Source: an uncultured Anaerotignum sp.
GTDB lineage: Bacteria; Bacillota; Clostridia; Lachnospirales; Anaerotignaceae
Direction of reading: 5' to 3'
NCBI GenBank assembly: GCA_910578425.1
Contig: CAJTQX010000037.1
Coordinates: forward strand, 1-27,354
Length of the DNA stretch: 27,354 nucleotides
Both the position numbers and the translations under genes were made by a program. Positions within the stretch are counted from its first letter, which is position 1. Every line of letters starts with the position of its first letter. This document shows, one piece after another, positions 8,523-16,689 of the stretch. Below the pieces are notes generated by a model, which saw only the letters and a program-made list of their open reading frames with translations, did no database searches and was not told the DNA's origin.

Positions 8523-9983
8523 TTATGCATTCTGGTTCTGGCTCTGGCGCAGAGGAACGCGCAGAAGCACCGTTGTGCCTTCGTCCTCTCTGCTGTTTAC
8601 TTTAATGCTTCCGTTATGCATCATCACCGTTGCATGGGTGATGGAAAGCCCAAGGCCCGTCCCGCCGGTTTCCCTGTCGCGCGTTTTATCTACACGGTAG
8701 AAACGTTCAAAAATGCGCCCAACCTCCGTTTCCGGTATCCCGATGCCCGTATCTGACACGCTGATAAAGGCGTGCTGGTGGTCGGAATCCAGCGTAACCT
8801 TTACGCCGCCCTGCTTTGGCGTATATTTGATCGCATTGTCTATCAGGTTGGAAACGGCAAGCGACAGCTTCATTTCATCCACCTCCGCCGTAACCTCCTT
8901 CATCTGCTCCCATTGCAGGGTAATCTCCTTCGTATCGGCAAGCGGCTGCAGCCGCTTCATAATCCCTGTCATCATTTCGTTCAGGTCTGTTTCCCTGAAA
9001 TTCAGAGGAACTTCCTTCTGATCCAGCTTTACCAGTATCAGCAGGTCGTTGATAATTGCCGTCATGCGGTCCACCTCGGAATTGATATCATGCAGAAATT
9101 CCACATACATCTCCTTCGGCACATCTTCCTGGAGCAGTATGGATTCGCTCAGCACCTTTACGGAGCTCAGCGGCGTTTTCAGCTCATGCGAAACGTTGGA
9201 AACAAACTGCTGTCTGGAGGATTCCACTTTTTCCAGTTGATCCGCCATCTGGTTACAGGCGATTGCCAGATCGACAACCTCGTTGTGTATTCTCGTCCGA
9301 ACAACAGCGCGCTGTTCAAAATGCCCCTCGGACATTTTCTGTACAACGCGGATAACGCTTTTGACAGGCTCTGTAAACACCTGAGAAACCACAACCATCA
9401 GCAAAAATACAACCAGCACCATAACGCCCACCATCAGGTATGCTTTTTTGGCAATATCGCTTATTTTTGCCTGTATATCCGTCACCGCGTCTGAAATCAG
9501 GACAACGCCGTCTACGCTGTTGCCCGTTCCCACGATGGACGCCGCCGCATAAACCGTGCCATTTTCCTGCACCCTTGCCGTATCCTTATTTTCCAATGCT
9601 TCAATGATTTCCGGCAGAAGGAAGGTCTTGCCAACCTCTTCATAGCCTGTATCGTAGATTACCATACATGCGGAATCCAGCACAAGCACGCGGAAATTGT
9701 TGCTCTGCCCCGTTTCCAGAATAACCTCCTCCAAATCCTTCCGGCTTTCTTCATCCGAAAGGAAATTAGAAGAAGCCGCCTGACCGGAAATCACATTCGC
9801 CTGACTGAGCAGTTCTTTTTTCCGTTCCTCCAGAAAATAGCCCTGCACAGAATGGAGCATCGTGCTTGCCATCAAAATCAGCGGCACAATTCCGGTCAGC
9901 GCGTATGCCGCCAGCAGTATCCACCGCAGGCTGATAAAACGCGCCTGTTTCCCCTTCGTTTCCTCAGTTAAAATAGTAACCAA
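8523..9983 (-). CDS. HAMP-domain sensor histidine kinase
   Basis: 486 residues. Two membrane helices (about 20-42 and 170-195) bracket an extracytoplasmic sensor of about 125 residues. A HAMP domain (about 197-250) follows, then HisKA with the phospho-acceptor His in Val-Ser-Asn-Val-Ser-His-Glu-Leu-Lys-Thr-Pro-Leu (about 265) and HATPase_c with an N box (Asn-Leu-Ile-Asp-Asn-Ala-Ile-Lys-Tyr-Thr), Asp-Thr-Gly-Ile-Gly-Ile and Gly-Gly-Thr-Gly-Leu-Gly-Leu. It resembles PhoR/WalK-type kinases, but no PAS domain is evident between HAMP and HisKA. The apparent start is a TTG overlapping the response regulator by 20 bases, with GGGGAG abutting it; translational coupling is likely and the exact start is uncertain. 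It presumably phosphorylates the neighbouring OmpR-type regulator. The signal is unknown. Confidence 0.92.
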   Translation of the reverse strand: MVTILTEETKGKQARFISLRWILLAAYALTGIVPLILMASTMLHSVQGYFLEERKKELLSQANVISGQAASSNFLSDEESRKDLEEVILETGQSNNFRVLVLDSACMVIYDTGYEEVGKTFLLPEIIEALENKDTARVQENGTVYAAASIVGTGNSVDGVVLISDAVTDIQAKISDIAKKAYLMVGVMVLVVFLLMVVVSQVFTEPVKSVIRVVQKMSEGHFEQRAVVRTRIHNEVVDLAIACNQMADQLEKVESSRQQFVSNVSHELKTPLSSVKVLSESILLQEDVPKEMYVEFLHDINSEVDRMTAIINDLLILVKLDQKEVPLNFRETDLNEMMTGIMKRLQPLADTKEITLQWEQMKEVTAEVDEMKLSLAVSNLIDNAIKYTPKQGGVKVTLDSDHQHAFISVSDTGIGIPETEVGRIFERFYRVDKTRDRETGGTGLGLSITHATVMMHNGSIKVNSREDEGTTVLLRVPLRQSQNQNA

Positions 9984-10653
9984 CTCCCCATTTTGTAAAG
10001 ATATATTTCGGCTCGCTGGGGTTTGCTTCTATTTTTTCACGCAGCCGCCGCACATGCACGTCCACCGTCCGCACATCGCCCGGATAATCATAGCCCCAGA
10101 CGGTATCCAGCAGCTTTTCACGACTGTAAACCTTTCCGGGGTTCTCCATGAGCAGCTCCAGCAGGTCAAATTCCTTTGCTGTCAGGTTGACTTCCTTCCC
10201 ATTGATAAACACACGGCGGCTGTCAAAGGAAAGCTCCAGATCTCTCGCTTTCAGCGTGTTTTTTACAGGCCCCTCCACAGGGGTTTTTTTCACGCTCCGC
10301 CGCAGTATCGCCTTGATTCTCGCTTTTAATTCCAGTATGTTAAAGGGCTTTGTGATATAATCGTCCGCGCCGTATTCCAGCCCCATGATCTTGTCCATAT
10401 CCTCGCCTTTTGCCGTTACCATGATAATGGGCACCTGTGAAAACTCCCGCGTCTGCTGGCAAACCTGCAATCCGTCCATCTTCGGCAGCATAACGTCCAG
10501 CACCACAAGGTCAAACGGACGCTCTTTGATATACTGCATGGCCTCCTCTCCGTCGTAAGCCGGAGTCACCTCCATGCCGTCCTGCTCCAGAGAAAATTTT
10601 ATCCCCTTCACAATCAATTTTTCATCATCTACAACCAAAATCTGATACGCCAT
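9964..10653 (-). CDS. OmpR/PhoB-family response regulator
   Basis: 229 residues. The receiver domain (about 1-120) has the acidic pair Asp-Asp-Glu, phospho-acceptor Asp in Val-Val-Leu-Asp-Val-Met-Leu-Pro, Thr in Met-Val-Thr-Ala-Lys and Lys in Tyr-Ile-Thr-Lys-Pro-Phe. The winged-helix DNA-binding domain (about 130-229) contains Leu-Thr-Ala-Lys-Glu-Phe-Asp-Leu-Leu and the Asp-Val-x-Thr-Val-Asp-Val-His-x-Arg-Arg-Leu-Arg-x-Lys-Ile-Glu recognition region. It resembles WalR/VicR, the envelope-homeostasis regulator, but assignment as the essential WalR would need phylogeny. The ATG has AGGAGG 7 bases upstream. It lies 15 bases after comEA and overlaps its kinase, so it belongs to the comEA operon. 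Confidence 0.93.
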   Translation of the reverse strand: MAYQILVVDDEKLIVKGIKFSLEQDGMEVTPAYDGEEAMQYIKERPFDLVVLDVMLPKMDGLQVCQQTREFSQVPIIMVTAKGEDMDKIMGLEYGADDYITKPFNILELKARIKAILRRSVKKTPVEGPVKNTLKARDLELSFDSRRVFINGKEVNLTAKEFDLLELLMENPGKVYSREKLLDTVWGYDYPGDVRTVDVHVRRLREKIEANPSEPKYIFTKWGVGYYFN

Positions 10654-10668
10654 CGTCCAACCTCCTGC

Positions 10669-11112
10669 TTATTCCACACTAATGTCATCTTTGATCTTCT
10701 CAAACGTTTTTTCACCGATTCCCTGCACATTCATAATATCCTCTGCCCGCTGAAACGCGCCGTTTTCCGCACGGTAAGCGATAATCGCCCGCGCCGTCTT
10801 TTCCCCGACGCCGGAAAGGCGTTCGAGCTCCTTCCCGTCCGCTGTATTGATGTTGATTTTCCCCAGCAGTTCCTCGCCGGAAAGCGCGTCCTCCACAGGC
10901 AGGGCCAGCGGCAGTTCCCCTTCTGCGCCCATCGAAAAGGCTTCCCCTGAAAAGCCAAAATGCCCGCCGTAAGCAATTCCGCTCAGCAGGAAAAAAGCTG
11001 TCACCACGCCTGCGCGAAGCTGTCCGCGGGTTGGTTTTCCCTTCCGTTCCGCACTCAAATTCCTCAAAACCCCTTTTTCTTTTTTCTCGTTTCTGGTATA
11101 ATTTTCACGCAT
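10669..11112 (-). CDS. comEA: ComEA-like helix-hairpin-helix DNA-binding protein
   Basis: 147 residues. A basic cytoplasmic start is followed by a membrane helix at about 33-48 and a short acidic linker. The C-terminal tandem helix-hairpin-helix (about 87-145) has Ile-Asn-Ile-Asn-Thr-Ala, Leu-x-Gly-Val-Gly-Glu-Lys-Thr-Ala-x-Ala-Ile and Val-Gln-Gly-Ile-Gly-Glu-Lys-Thr-Phe. ComEA is the surface double-stranded DNA receptor for natural transformation and works with ComEC, whose gene ends the same operon. The SLBB domain found between anchor and HhH in longer ComEA proteins is not visible, so this is a short form. The ATG at 11110-11112 lacks a clear Shine-Dalgarno; an internal TTG preceded by AAAAGGGG is a possible alternative. 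A sigma-A-like promoter lies at 11164-11192. Confidence 0.9.
   Translation of the reverse strand: MRENYTRNEKKEKGVLRNLSAERKGKPTRGQLRAGVVTAFFLLSGIAYGGHFGFSGEAFSMGAEGELPLALPVEDALSGEELLGKININTADGKELERLSGVGEKTARAIIAYRAENGAFQRAEDIMNVQGIGEKTFEKIKDDISVE
11094..11102 (+). promoter_or_regulatory. Candidate extended -10 promoter for D,D-carboxypeptidase gene
   Basis: TGGTATAAT on the plus strand is an extended -10 (TG-N-TATAAT, hexamer 11097-11102). The -35 region is only T-rich. It lies inside the 5' end of comEA, giving a leader of about 105 bases, and faces the comEA promoter, so the two transcripts would overlap. Confidence 0.45.
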
Positions 11113-11163
11113 ATTTTCATAAAACAGCCGCTGGAAAACCTGTTTCCCCGCAGGCTTTTCATT

Positions 11164-11192
11164 ATCTTACCACACCTTTACCGATTTTTCAA
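11164..11192 (-). promoter_or_regulatory. Sigma-A-type promoter of the comEA operon
   Basis: Reading the minus strand, TTGAAA (11187-11192) and TAAGAT (11164-11169) are separated by exactly 17 bases. The predicted start lies about 45 bases upstream of the comEA ATG. Confidence 0.6.
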
Positions 11193-11213
11193 TTTGAACC
11201 GAGGGAGAAGCGC

Positions 11214-12554
11214 ATGAAAAAAATATCTTTCTTTATACTATTCACCATAATCTGCCTTTTTCCGGCAGCCTCTGCGTTTGCGGAACCCATTGCGCCGCCG
11301 GAGCCGGCCAAACAGGCGCAAACCGCGCCGCCGGAAATTTCCGCAGAGGCAGCCATACTGATGGACGCCGCTACGGGCGATGTGCTTTACGAAAAAAACA
11401 GCCGGCAGAAGGAATTTCCTGCCAGCATCACAAAGCTGATGACCGTATTACTCGCGCTTGAAAAAGGCTCTTTATCAGACAGCGTCACCGTTTCCCATGA
11501 AGCTGTGACAAACGTTGAGCCCGGCAGCGCGAGCGTTGCACTTCAGGAGGGCGAAACACTTACGCTGGAGCAAATCCTTCAGGCAATTCTCCTGCGTTCC
11601 GCAAACGAAGCCGCCAACACTGCCGCTGAATTTACAGACGGTACCATGCAGGCGTTCGCTGCGCATATGAACAGCCGCGCTGCGGAATTGGGCTGCGAAA
11701 ATACGCATTTTGTCAACCCCAGCGGTCTGCATGATGAAACACATATCACTACCGCCTATGATATGGCTTTGATTGCACGCGCGCTCCTGCAAAATGAGAC
11801 CTTTCGCTCCATCATGGGCAGCACCTATTACGAAATCCCGCCGACCAACAAACAGCCGGAAACCCGCTATCTGCACGGACAGCACCAGATGCTGAACAGC
11901 AATTCTACATATTATTATGAATACGCCACAGGCGGCAAAACCGGCTTTACTGAGGAAGCGCGGAACACCCTTGTAACTTTCGCCAAAAAAGACGGGAAAG
12001 AGCTGATTGCCGTTGTGCTGAAATGCGAGGGCGCGGAGCATTATACCGACTCGAAAGCCCTTTTTGAGTATGGCTTTGAGAATTTTGAAACCCGCAGACT
12101 GCTTTCCGCCGCCGAATACATTCAAACCGTATCCGTTACAGAGGTTTATAACGAAAAGCCCGTTGTTTTGGGAACCGTTTCTGCCGCCGCATCGGACATT
12201 GAAAAAACAGTCCAAAAAAACACCGATCTTTCCGCGCTCAAGGTTACGGTGGAATGTCCGGAAACTGTCGAAGGCCCTGTAACGCGCGGGCAGGTACTTG
12301 GTTCTCTTACGGTTTCACTGGACGGGGAAGTCCTCGCCGCAACGGAACTTCTGGTGCAGACGGACGTCCCGCTTCTGACAGAGGAACAAAAAGCGGAGCT
12401 GGATAAAACCTCCCGCATGGGTGTAATCAAAAAAGTATTAAAGGGTATCGGGTGTATCGTGCTGGCGTTCTGCGCCCTGCTCTGCGTCACCCGCGCCATT
12501 GGCTATTACCGTTGGAAAAAACGCCGCGCAAGACGGCGCAGACGGCGGCGGTAA
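11214..12554 (+). CDS. D-alanyl-D-alanine carboxypeptidase (PBP5/DacF family), membrane-anchored
   Basis: 446 residues from the ATG at 11214, which has GAGGGAG 6 bases upstream; the reading frame is open 61 codons further but those lack homology. A signal peptide (about 1-22) leads into the serine peptidase S11 domain: Ser-Ile-Thr-Lys (S-x-x-K), Ser-Ala-Asn (S-x-N) and Lys-Thr-Gly, all intact. A PBP5 C-terminal beta domain (about 300-400) is followed by a hydrophobic helix near 410-430 and a highly Arg-rich cytoplasmic tail. The enzyme trims the terminal D-Ala from peptidoglycan stem peptides and so controls cross-linking; DacF-type members act during sporulation in Bacillus. It converges on a second enzyme of the same family across a shared terminator. 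Confidence 0.93.
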   Translation: MKKISFFILFTIICLFPAASAFAEPIAPPEPAKQAQTAPPEISAEAAILMDAATGDVLYEKNSRQKEFPASITKLMTVLLALEKGSLSDSVTVSHEAVTNVEPGSASVALQEGETLTLEQILQAILLRSANEAANTAAEFTDGTMQAFAAHMNSRAAELGCENTHFVNPSGLHDETHITTAYDMALIARALLQNETFRSIMGSTYYEIPPTNKQPETRYLHGQHQMLNSNSTYYYEYATGGKTGFTEEARNTLVTFAKKDGKELIAVVLKCEGAEHYTDSKALFEYGFENFETRRLLSAAEYIQTVSVTEVYNEKPVVLGTVSAAASDIEKTVQKNTDLSALKVTVECPETVEGPVTRGQVLGSLTVSLDGEVLAATELLVQTDVPLLTEEQKAELDKTSRMGVIKKVLKGIGCIVLAFCALLCVTRAIGYYRWKKRRARRRRRRR

Positions 12555-12573
12555 TGCCTGCCCCAAAAGAATA

Positions 12574-12655
12574 TGGGACGCTGTCCCAAACCCTGCCCGC
12601 TTTCTTGAAAGAAAGCGGAGCAAAGAACTTTATTGCCAGCCGCATAAAATGCGGC
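12574..12655. repeat. Multi-hairpin intergenic repeat, copy 1
   Basis: Three short perfect hairpins follow each other: TGGGAC-GCT-GTCCCA near 12574-12588, CCGCTTTC/GAAAGCGG at 12597-12604 and 12611-12618, and GCCGCAT/ATGCGGC at 12639-12645 and 12649-12655. The layout (GC hairpin, then AAACC, then a hairpin with a CTTT-GAAA loop region, then a CAT-containing hairpin) parallels 13985-14071, although the stem sequences differ. Confidence 0.6.
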
Positions 12656-12688
12656 CGGAATACATTTTGATTTTTATCCCTGCCATAC

Positions 12689-12740
12689 AAAAACAGCCCT
12701 GTGGAAAAAAAGCACTTTCCCCTCCGCAGGGCTGTTTTTT
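12689..12740. terminator. Strong bidirectional terminator between convergent carboxypeptidase genes
   Basis: AAAAACAGCCCTG at 12689-12701 pairs with CAGGGCTGTTTTT at 12727-12739 around a 25-base loop. An A-run precedes and a T-run follows, so it can end transcription from both sides. Confidence 0.85.
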
Positions 12741-12755
12741 CAATTGCATTTCCTT

Positions 12756-13919
12756 TCAAAATTCCCGCCATGTCAGCCAGCCCGCCGCAATCCGCCGCAG
12801 ACGCTGCCCCAGCGTAAAGCAGGGCGCGTCAGCCGCCGCCACAAGAGGGATTTCCGCCAGCGTTTCTTCTCCCAGCATAAGCCGCGCCGTTCCTAATTCG
12901 TCCCCAACGCGGACAGGCGGCTCTATGGTTTCCGGCAGGTCTGCCTCCAAACGCAGGCTTTCCTGCTCTGCCTTTGAAAACAGAGCCTCATAATCCTCCG
13001 CCAAAACAGTGCCTACCGTTTCCACAGGCGAATCCAGTGCTCGTACCTCTCCAAACGCCGTCCCCTGTTCCACAGCCCTGTAATTTTCATACTGTGCAAA
13101 GCCATAGTCCATCAGCCTTTTGGTATCCGTCCATTTTTTTTCTTTTCCAGAATCGCCCCAGCCGCTGCCCAGTACCGCCGAAACCAGACGCACGCCGTCC
13201 CGCTCCGCCGCCCCGACAAAGCAGTGTCCCGCCTTATTGGTATATCCCGTTTTCACGCCCATCGCGCCGTCATATTCCCGCAAAAAACGGTCCGCGTTCG
13301 TGACAGAAAGCTGTCGTCCGCCGTTTTTTTCTGATAGTTCAATTTCCGGCAGAGCAACAATGCGGCAGAAATCCTCGTTTTCCAGCGCGTAAGCCGCAAT
13401 CCGCGCCATATCGCTTGCCGTAGAGTGGTGCTGTTCCAGCGGCAGGCTGCTGTCCAAACCGTTCGGCGAGCCAAAAACAGTATCTTTCGCGCCAATCTCC
13501 GCCGCCTTTGCCGTCATCTCCGCGCAAAATTCCTCCACAGAGCCAGAGGTATATTCTGCCAGCGCGACAGCCGCATCGTTATAGGAGCGGAGCATCATTG
13601 CCGAAAGCAGATCGCCTACCTTCCATTCCTCACCCTCCCGCAGATCCATATGTACCTCAGGCTGATGTGCAGCATTTCTGCTGATTTCAACCGTACCGTC
13701 TAAATCAGCGTTTTCCAGCACAAGCACAGCCGTCATGATTTTCGTGGTGCTTGCCATTGTCATGGGCGTATCTCCGTCTTTTTCCCAGAGCACACGGCCA
13801 GTACGGCCATCGACCAATGCCGCGCCCTGCGCCGCGATTTCCGGCCCGCCTTCCGCACAGACCGGCGCGGGAGCCAAAGCAAAGCACAAAAAAAGCAGAA
13901 GCCAAAGAATCCGTTTCAT
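12756..13919 (-). CDS. D-alanyl-D-alanine carboxypeptidase (PBP5/DacF family)
   Basis: 387 residues from the ATG at 13919, which has AGGGGG 7 bases upstream and opens a signal peptide ending near Val-Cys-Ala-Glu; an upstream in-frame extension lacks homology. The S11 peptidase motifs are complete: Ser-Thr-Thr-Lys, Ser-Tyr-Asn and Val-Lys-Thr-Gly-Tyr-Thr. A PBP5_C-like beta domain occupies about 285-375, and the protein ends in a short amphipathic helix (Leu-Arg-Arg-Ile-Ala-Ala-Gly-Trp-Leu) rather than the hydrophobic anchor and Arg tail of the paralogue at 11214. It removes terminal D-Ala from peptidoglycan pentapeptides. It is downstream of recG, separated by about 310 bases of hairpin repeat, so it is probably transcribed separately; a weak TTAACA/TAAAAT pair lies before it. 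Confidence 0.93.
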   Translation of the reverse strand: MKRILWLLLFLCFALAPAPVCAEGGPEIAAQGAALVDGRTGRVLWEKDGDTPMTMASTTKIMTAVLVLENADLDGTVEISRNAAHQPEVHMDLREGEEWKVGDLLSAMMLRSYNDAAVALAEYTSGSVEEFCAEMTAKAAEIGAKDTVFGSPNGLDSSLPLEQHHSTASDMARIAAYALENEDFCRIVALPEIELSEKNGGRQLSVTNADRFLREYDGAMGVKTGYTNKAGHCFVGAAERDGVRLVSAVLGSGWGDSGKEKKWTDTKRLMDYGFAQYENYRAVEQGTAFGEVRALDSPVETVGTVLAEDYEALFSKAEQESLRLEADLPETIEPPVRVGDELGTARLMLGEETLAEIPLVAAADAPCFTLGQRLRRIAAGWLTWREF

Positions 13920-13984
13920 ACACATTCCCCCTTCTGCTATTTTATTCCATTTTTCCGGATTCATGTTAAAGAACGAAAAGACCT

Positions 13985-14218
13985 TGGAGGCTCTGCCTCC
14001 AAACCTCCGCAAGCCCTTTGAAAAGGGCTTGACCCTAAACTTTTATTTTCAACCGCGCATTTGCGCGGTTGCAGAGCGATCCACATTCCCCCGTCACATA
14101 TCATGCAGCAGCAAAAGGGTCGAGGGATGATATCCCTCGTGGGAGTTTGAGGGTGCTGAGCCTCCGGTGGAGGCTCGTTCAGCACCGACCGGAACGGAGT
14201 GCAGACCAACGCCCTCAA
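13985..14218. repeat. Multi-hairpin intergenic repeat, copy 2 (long form)
   Basis: The 309 bases between recG and the carboxypeptidase gene are dominated by perfect hairpins: GGAGGC/GCCTCC (13986-14000), AAGCCCTTT/AAAGGGCTT (14011-14030), CAACCGCGCA/TGCGCGGTTG (14050-14071), CGAGGGAT/ATCCCTCG (14121-14139) and GAGCCTCC/GGAGGCTC (14158-14176). An outer stem TTGAGGG (14147-14153) pairs with CCCTCAA (14212-14218), and GGTGCTGA/TCAGCACC offers an alternative fold. CAAACCTCCGCAAG is shared exactly with the repeat at 17391. No ORF with coding character is present. It may also act as recG terminator. Confidence 0.75.
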
Positions 14219-14228
14219 GGTTTTGTTC

Positions 14229-16271
14229 TTACATCTCCAAATGCTTCCCTTTCAGATATCCCTCAATCTGCCGCTTCAGGGGCTGGTGTTCCTCCTCTGC
14301 CAGTTCCCTGTCCCGCTCCATCAGCTCCGCGACAGCCGCCTGTGCTTCTTTCAGGACTGCCATATCCCGCGAAAGGTCGGCAATCTTCAACTCAGGCAGT
14401 CCATGCTGGCGCAGTCCGAAAAATTCCCCCGGCCCGCGCAGCTTCAAGTCCATCTCCGAAATCACAAAACCGTCCTCCGATTTTACCATCGTTTTCAGCC
14501 GTTCCTTTGCCACCTTTGTCCTGGAATCGCTCACCAGAATACAGTACGACTTTTCGCTCCCACGTCCAACGCGTCCCCGCAGCTGGTGCAGCTGTGCCAG
14601 CCCGAACCGTTCCGCATTTTCAATCAGCATAATCGTTGCGTTTGGGACGTTTATCCCGACCTCGATAACTGTTGTCGAAACCAGTACATCTATCTCCCCT
14701 GCCGCAAACGCCTCCATCACCGCCTGCTTTTCCTTCGCCTTCATCTTCCCATGCACGCAGGCGACCCGACAGCCCTCCAGCTCCCTTTGCAGTTCCTCCG
14801 TATGCTGTAAAACCGCCTGCGCCTCCAGTTTTTCGCTCTCCTCAATCATCGGGCAAATAACGTACGTCTGCCGCCCCTCTGCCTTATGCTTTTGGATAAA
14901 TGCATAGATACGCCTGCGGTAGCTGCTGTCCACTGCGAGCGTATCTGTTTTCTGTCTGCCCGGCGGCAGCTCATCAATAATGGAAATATCCAAATCTCCG
15001 TACAGTATCAGCGCGAGCGTCCGGGGAATAGGCGTTGCCGTCATCACCAGTGTATGCACATTTTCCCCCTTATCCGCCAGCAGGCTCCGCTGACGCACGC
15101 CGAAGCGGTGCTGTTCATCGGTCACCGCAAGCCCCAGCTTCGCAAATTCCACGCCCGCCTGTATCACAGCGTGCGTGCCAACGACCATCATCGCCGCTCC
15201 TGACGCCACTTGTGCCAGAGCCGCCCGTTTTTCCTTTGCCGTCAGGCTGCCTGTAAGCAGCACGGTTTCTATTCCCACCGGTGCAAACAATTTCGTAAAG
15301 GTTTCATAATGCTGCCTTGCCAGCACTTCCGTAGGGGCCATAATTGCCGCCTGATAACCGTTTTGTATCGTCCAGAAAGCCGCCGCCAGCGCGACAGCCG
15401 TTTTGCCGCTGCCTACGTCCCCCTGCACCAGCCGGTTCATGACCTTTCCGGACGTCATATCCTTCTCGATTTCTTTCAGCACGTTTTTCTGCGCCTTTGT
15501 CAGCGTGAAAGGCAGTATTCCTGCCTTTTCCCATACCGCTTTTTTCCGTTTCAGGCGGATTCCTTCGCCGCTGTCCTCCAGCGTCTGTTTCAGCCGGAAC
15601 AACGCCGCCTGCAATAAAAAAAGCTCCTCGAACACCAGCCGCCGCCGCGCATCGTAAAAGCCCTGCTCCGTCTTCGGGAAATGGATATTTTCTATGGCAA
15701 AATTCCGTTCCGCGATACGGTATCCCTTCCGCAGCCAAAGCGGCAGCTCCTCCGGCAGTGTGTCCGCCGTTTCCCGCAGAGCCTGCTCTACCAGCCCGCG
15801 CAATGTTTTCTGCGAAAGCCCCTCCACAGAAGGATACACCGGAATGATGCGTCCGCCTGCGAAATTTTCTCCGATTCGCTCGCATTCCGGTGAAACCACC
15901 TCAAGCTGGCGGCCTTTTTGCTGCACCTTTCCGGTAAAAAGATACCATTCGCCAATTTTCAGAGAAGATTTCATATAGGGCTGGTTGAACCACAGCACCG
16001 TTACAGAAGCGGTTTCATCGTATACCTTCAGCCGCGTGAATACCATGCGTCCGCGCCCCCCGTTCTGCCCTTCACCACGCACCTGCCCAAGGAAAACCGC
16101 CGTTTCGTTCGGAATCAGTTCGTTGATTTTCAAAATCTGGCTGCGGTCTTTGTAATCCCTCGGGTAATGGGTCAAAAGCTGTTCCACCGTAAAAATATCC
16201 AGCCTGTGCAGACGTTTTTCCCGCTGTTCTCCAATGCCTTTCAATGCAGAAACAGGGTCGCTTCTCTCCAT
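14229..16271 (-). CDS. recG: ATP-dependent DNA helicase RecG
   Basis: 680 residues, normal for the family. The N-terminal wedge/OB-fold region (about 1-235) contains Leu-Lys-Gly-Ile-Gly and His-Tyr-Pro-Arg-Asp-Tyr. The helicase core shows Walker A Gly-Asp-Val-Gly-Ser-Gly-Lys-Thr, Ala-Pro-Thr-Glu-Val-Leu-Ala, motif II Asp-Glu-Gln-His, Met-Thr-Ala-Thr-Pro-Ile-Pro-Arg-Thr and motif VI Gln-Leu-Arg-Gly-Arg-Val-Gly-Arg. The C-terminus carries Gly-Pro-Gly-Glu-Phe-Phe-Gly and Gln-His-Gly-Leu-Pro. RecG remodels stalled forks and Holliday junctions in the cytoplasm. The ATG has AAGGAGG 6 bases upstream. It lies 55 bases after the DUF3781 gene, in the widely conserved yloU-yloV-recG neighbourhood. Confidence 0.97.
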   Translation of the reverse strand: MERSDPVSALKGIGEQREKRLHRLDIFTVEQLLTHYPRDYKDRSQILKINELIPNETAVFLGQVRGEGQNGGRGRMVFTRLKVYDETASVTVLWFNQPYMKSSLKIGEWYLFTGKVQQKGRQLEVVSPECERIGENFAGGRIIPVYPSVEGLSQKTLRGLVEQALRETADTLPEELPLWLRKGYRIAERNFAIENIHFPKTEQGFYDARRRLVFEELFLLQAALFRLKQTLEDSGEGIRLKRKKAVWEKAGILPFTLTKAQKNVLKEIEKDMTSGKVMNRLVQGDVGSGKTAVALAAAFWTIQNGYQAAIMAPTEVLARQHYETFTKLFAPVGIETVLLTGSLTAKEKRAALAQVASGAAMMVVGTHAVIQAGVEFAKLGLAVTDEQHRFGVRQRSLLADKGENVHTLVMTATPIPRTLALILYGDLDISIIDELPPGRQKTDTLAVDSSYRRRIYAFIQKHKAEGRQTYVICPMIEESEKLEAQAVLQHTEELQRELEGCRVACVHGKMKAKEKQAVMEAFAAGEIDVLVSTTVIEVGINVPNATIMLIENAERFGLAQLHQLRGRVGRGSEKSYCILVSDSRTKVAKERLKTMVKSEDGFVISEMDLKLRGPGEFFGLRQHGLPELKIADLSRDMAVLKEAQAAVAELMERDRELAEEEHQPLKRQIEGYLKGKHLEM

Positions 16272-16326
16272 GTTTATCCTCCTTTCCGGAACAAAACTCC
16301 TGATTTGTCAGCGCGTACACAAAATA

Positions 16327-16575
16327 CTATTTAACAATATGCGCCGTTATAATCGTGCAGCTGTGTGCATTAACCGTTATCCTGACATTATCCATTTCGC
16401 AGTACCAGTTTTTTCCTTTCCGGTAAACCGTACACCTGTCGTCCATAATGATGCTTTTGCAGTGTGCCACAGGGTCAGCATTGCACAACCCCAGATTTTT
16501 GCTGATTCTGCCAAATCCCATCACAGTTGTATGAATTTCATCCATACGGCGGCAGATTTCTTCTTTGTCCGTCAT
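16327..16575 (-). CDS. DUF3781 small protein
   Basis: 82 residues from the ATG at 16575, preceded by GGGGGAG 7 bases upstream; a 15-codon upstream extension in frame is unlikely to be used. The protein matches the DUF3781 pattern as I recall it: an N-terminal helix, His-Thr-Thr, a Cys-Lys-x-Ile-Ile segment, Val-Tyr-Arg-Lys-Gly-Lys-Asn-Trp-Tyr-Cys-Glu and a C-terminal Thr-Ile-Ile-Thr-Ala-His. The function is unknown. It sits between the TPR protein gene and recG, 115 bases after the former, and is probably co-transcribed. Confidence 0.75.
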   Translation of the reverse strand: MTDKEEICRRMDEIHTTVMGFGRISKNLGLCNADPVAHCKSIIMDDRCTVYRKGKNWYCEMDNVRITVNAHSCTIITAHIVK

Positions 16576-16689
16576 CCTTCTGCTCCCCCATATCTGTTCC
16601 GCAAAAATCGAAATAAACAAAAGAAGGCCAAAAGCGTTCCCCTTTCAGCCCCCGCAAATCTGATAAAGATATTTTGCCCGCTGCCCGCC

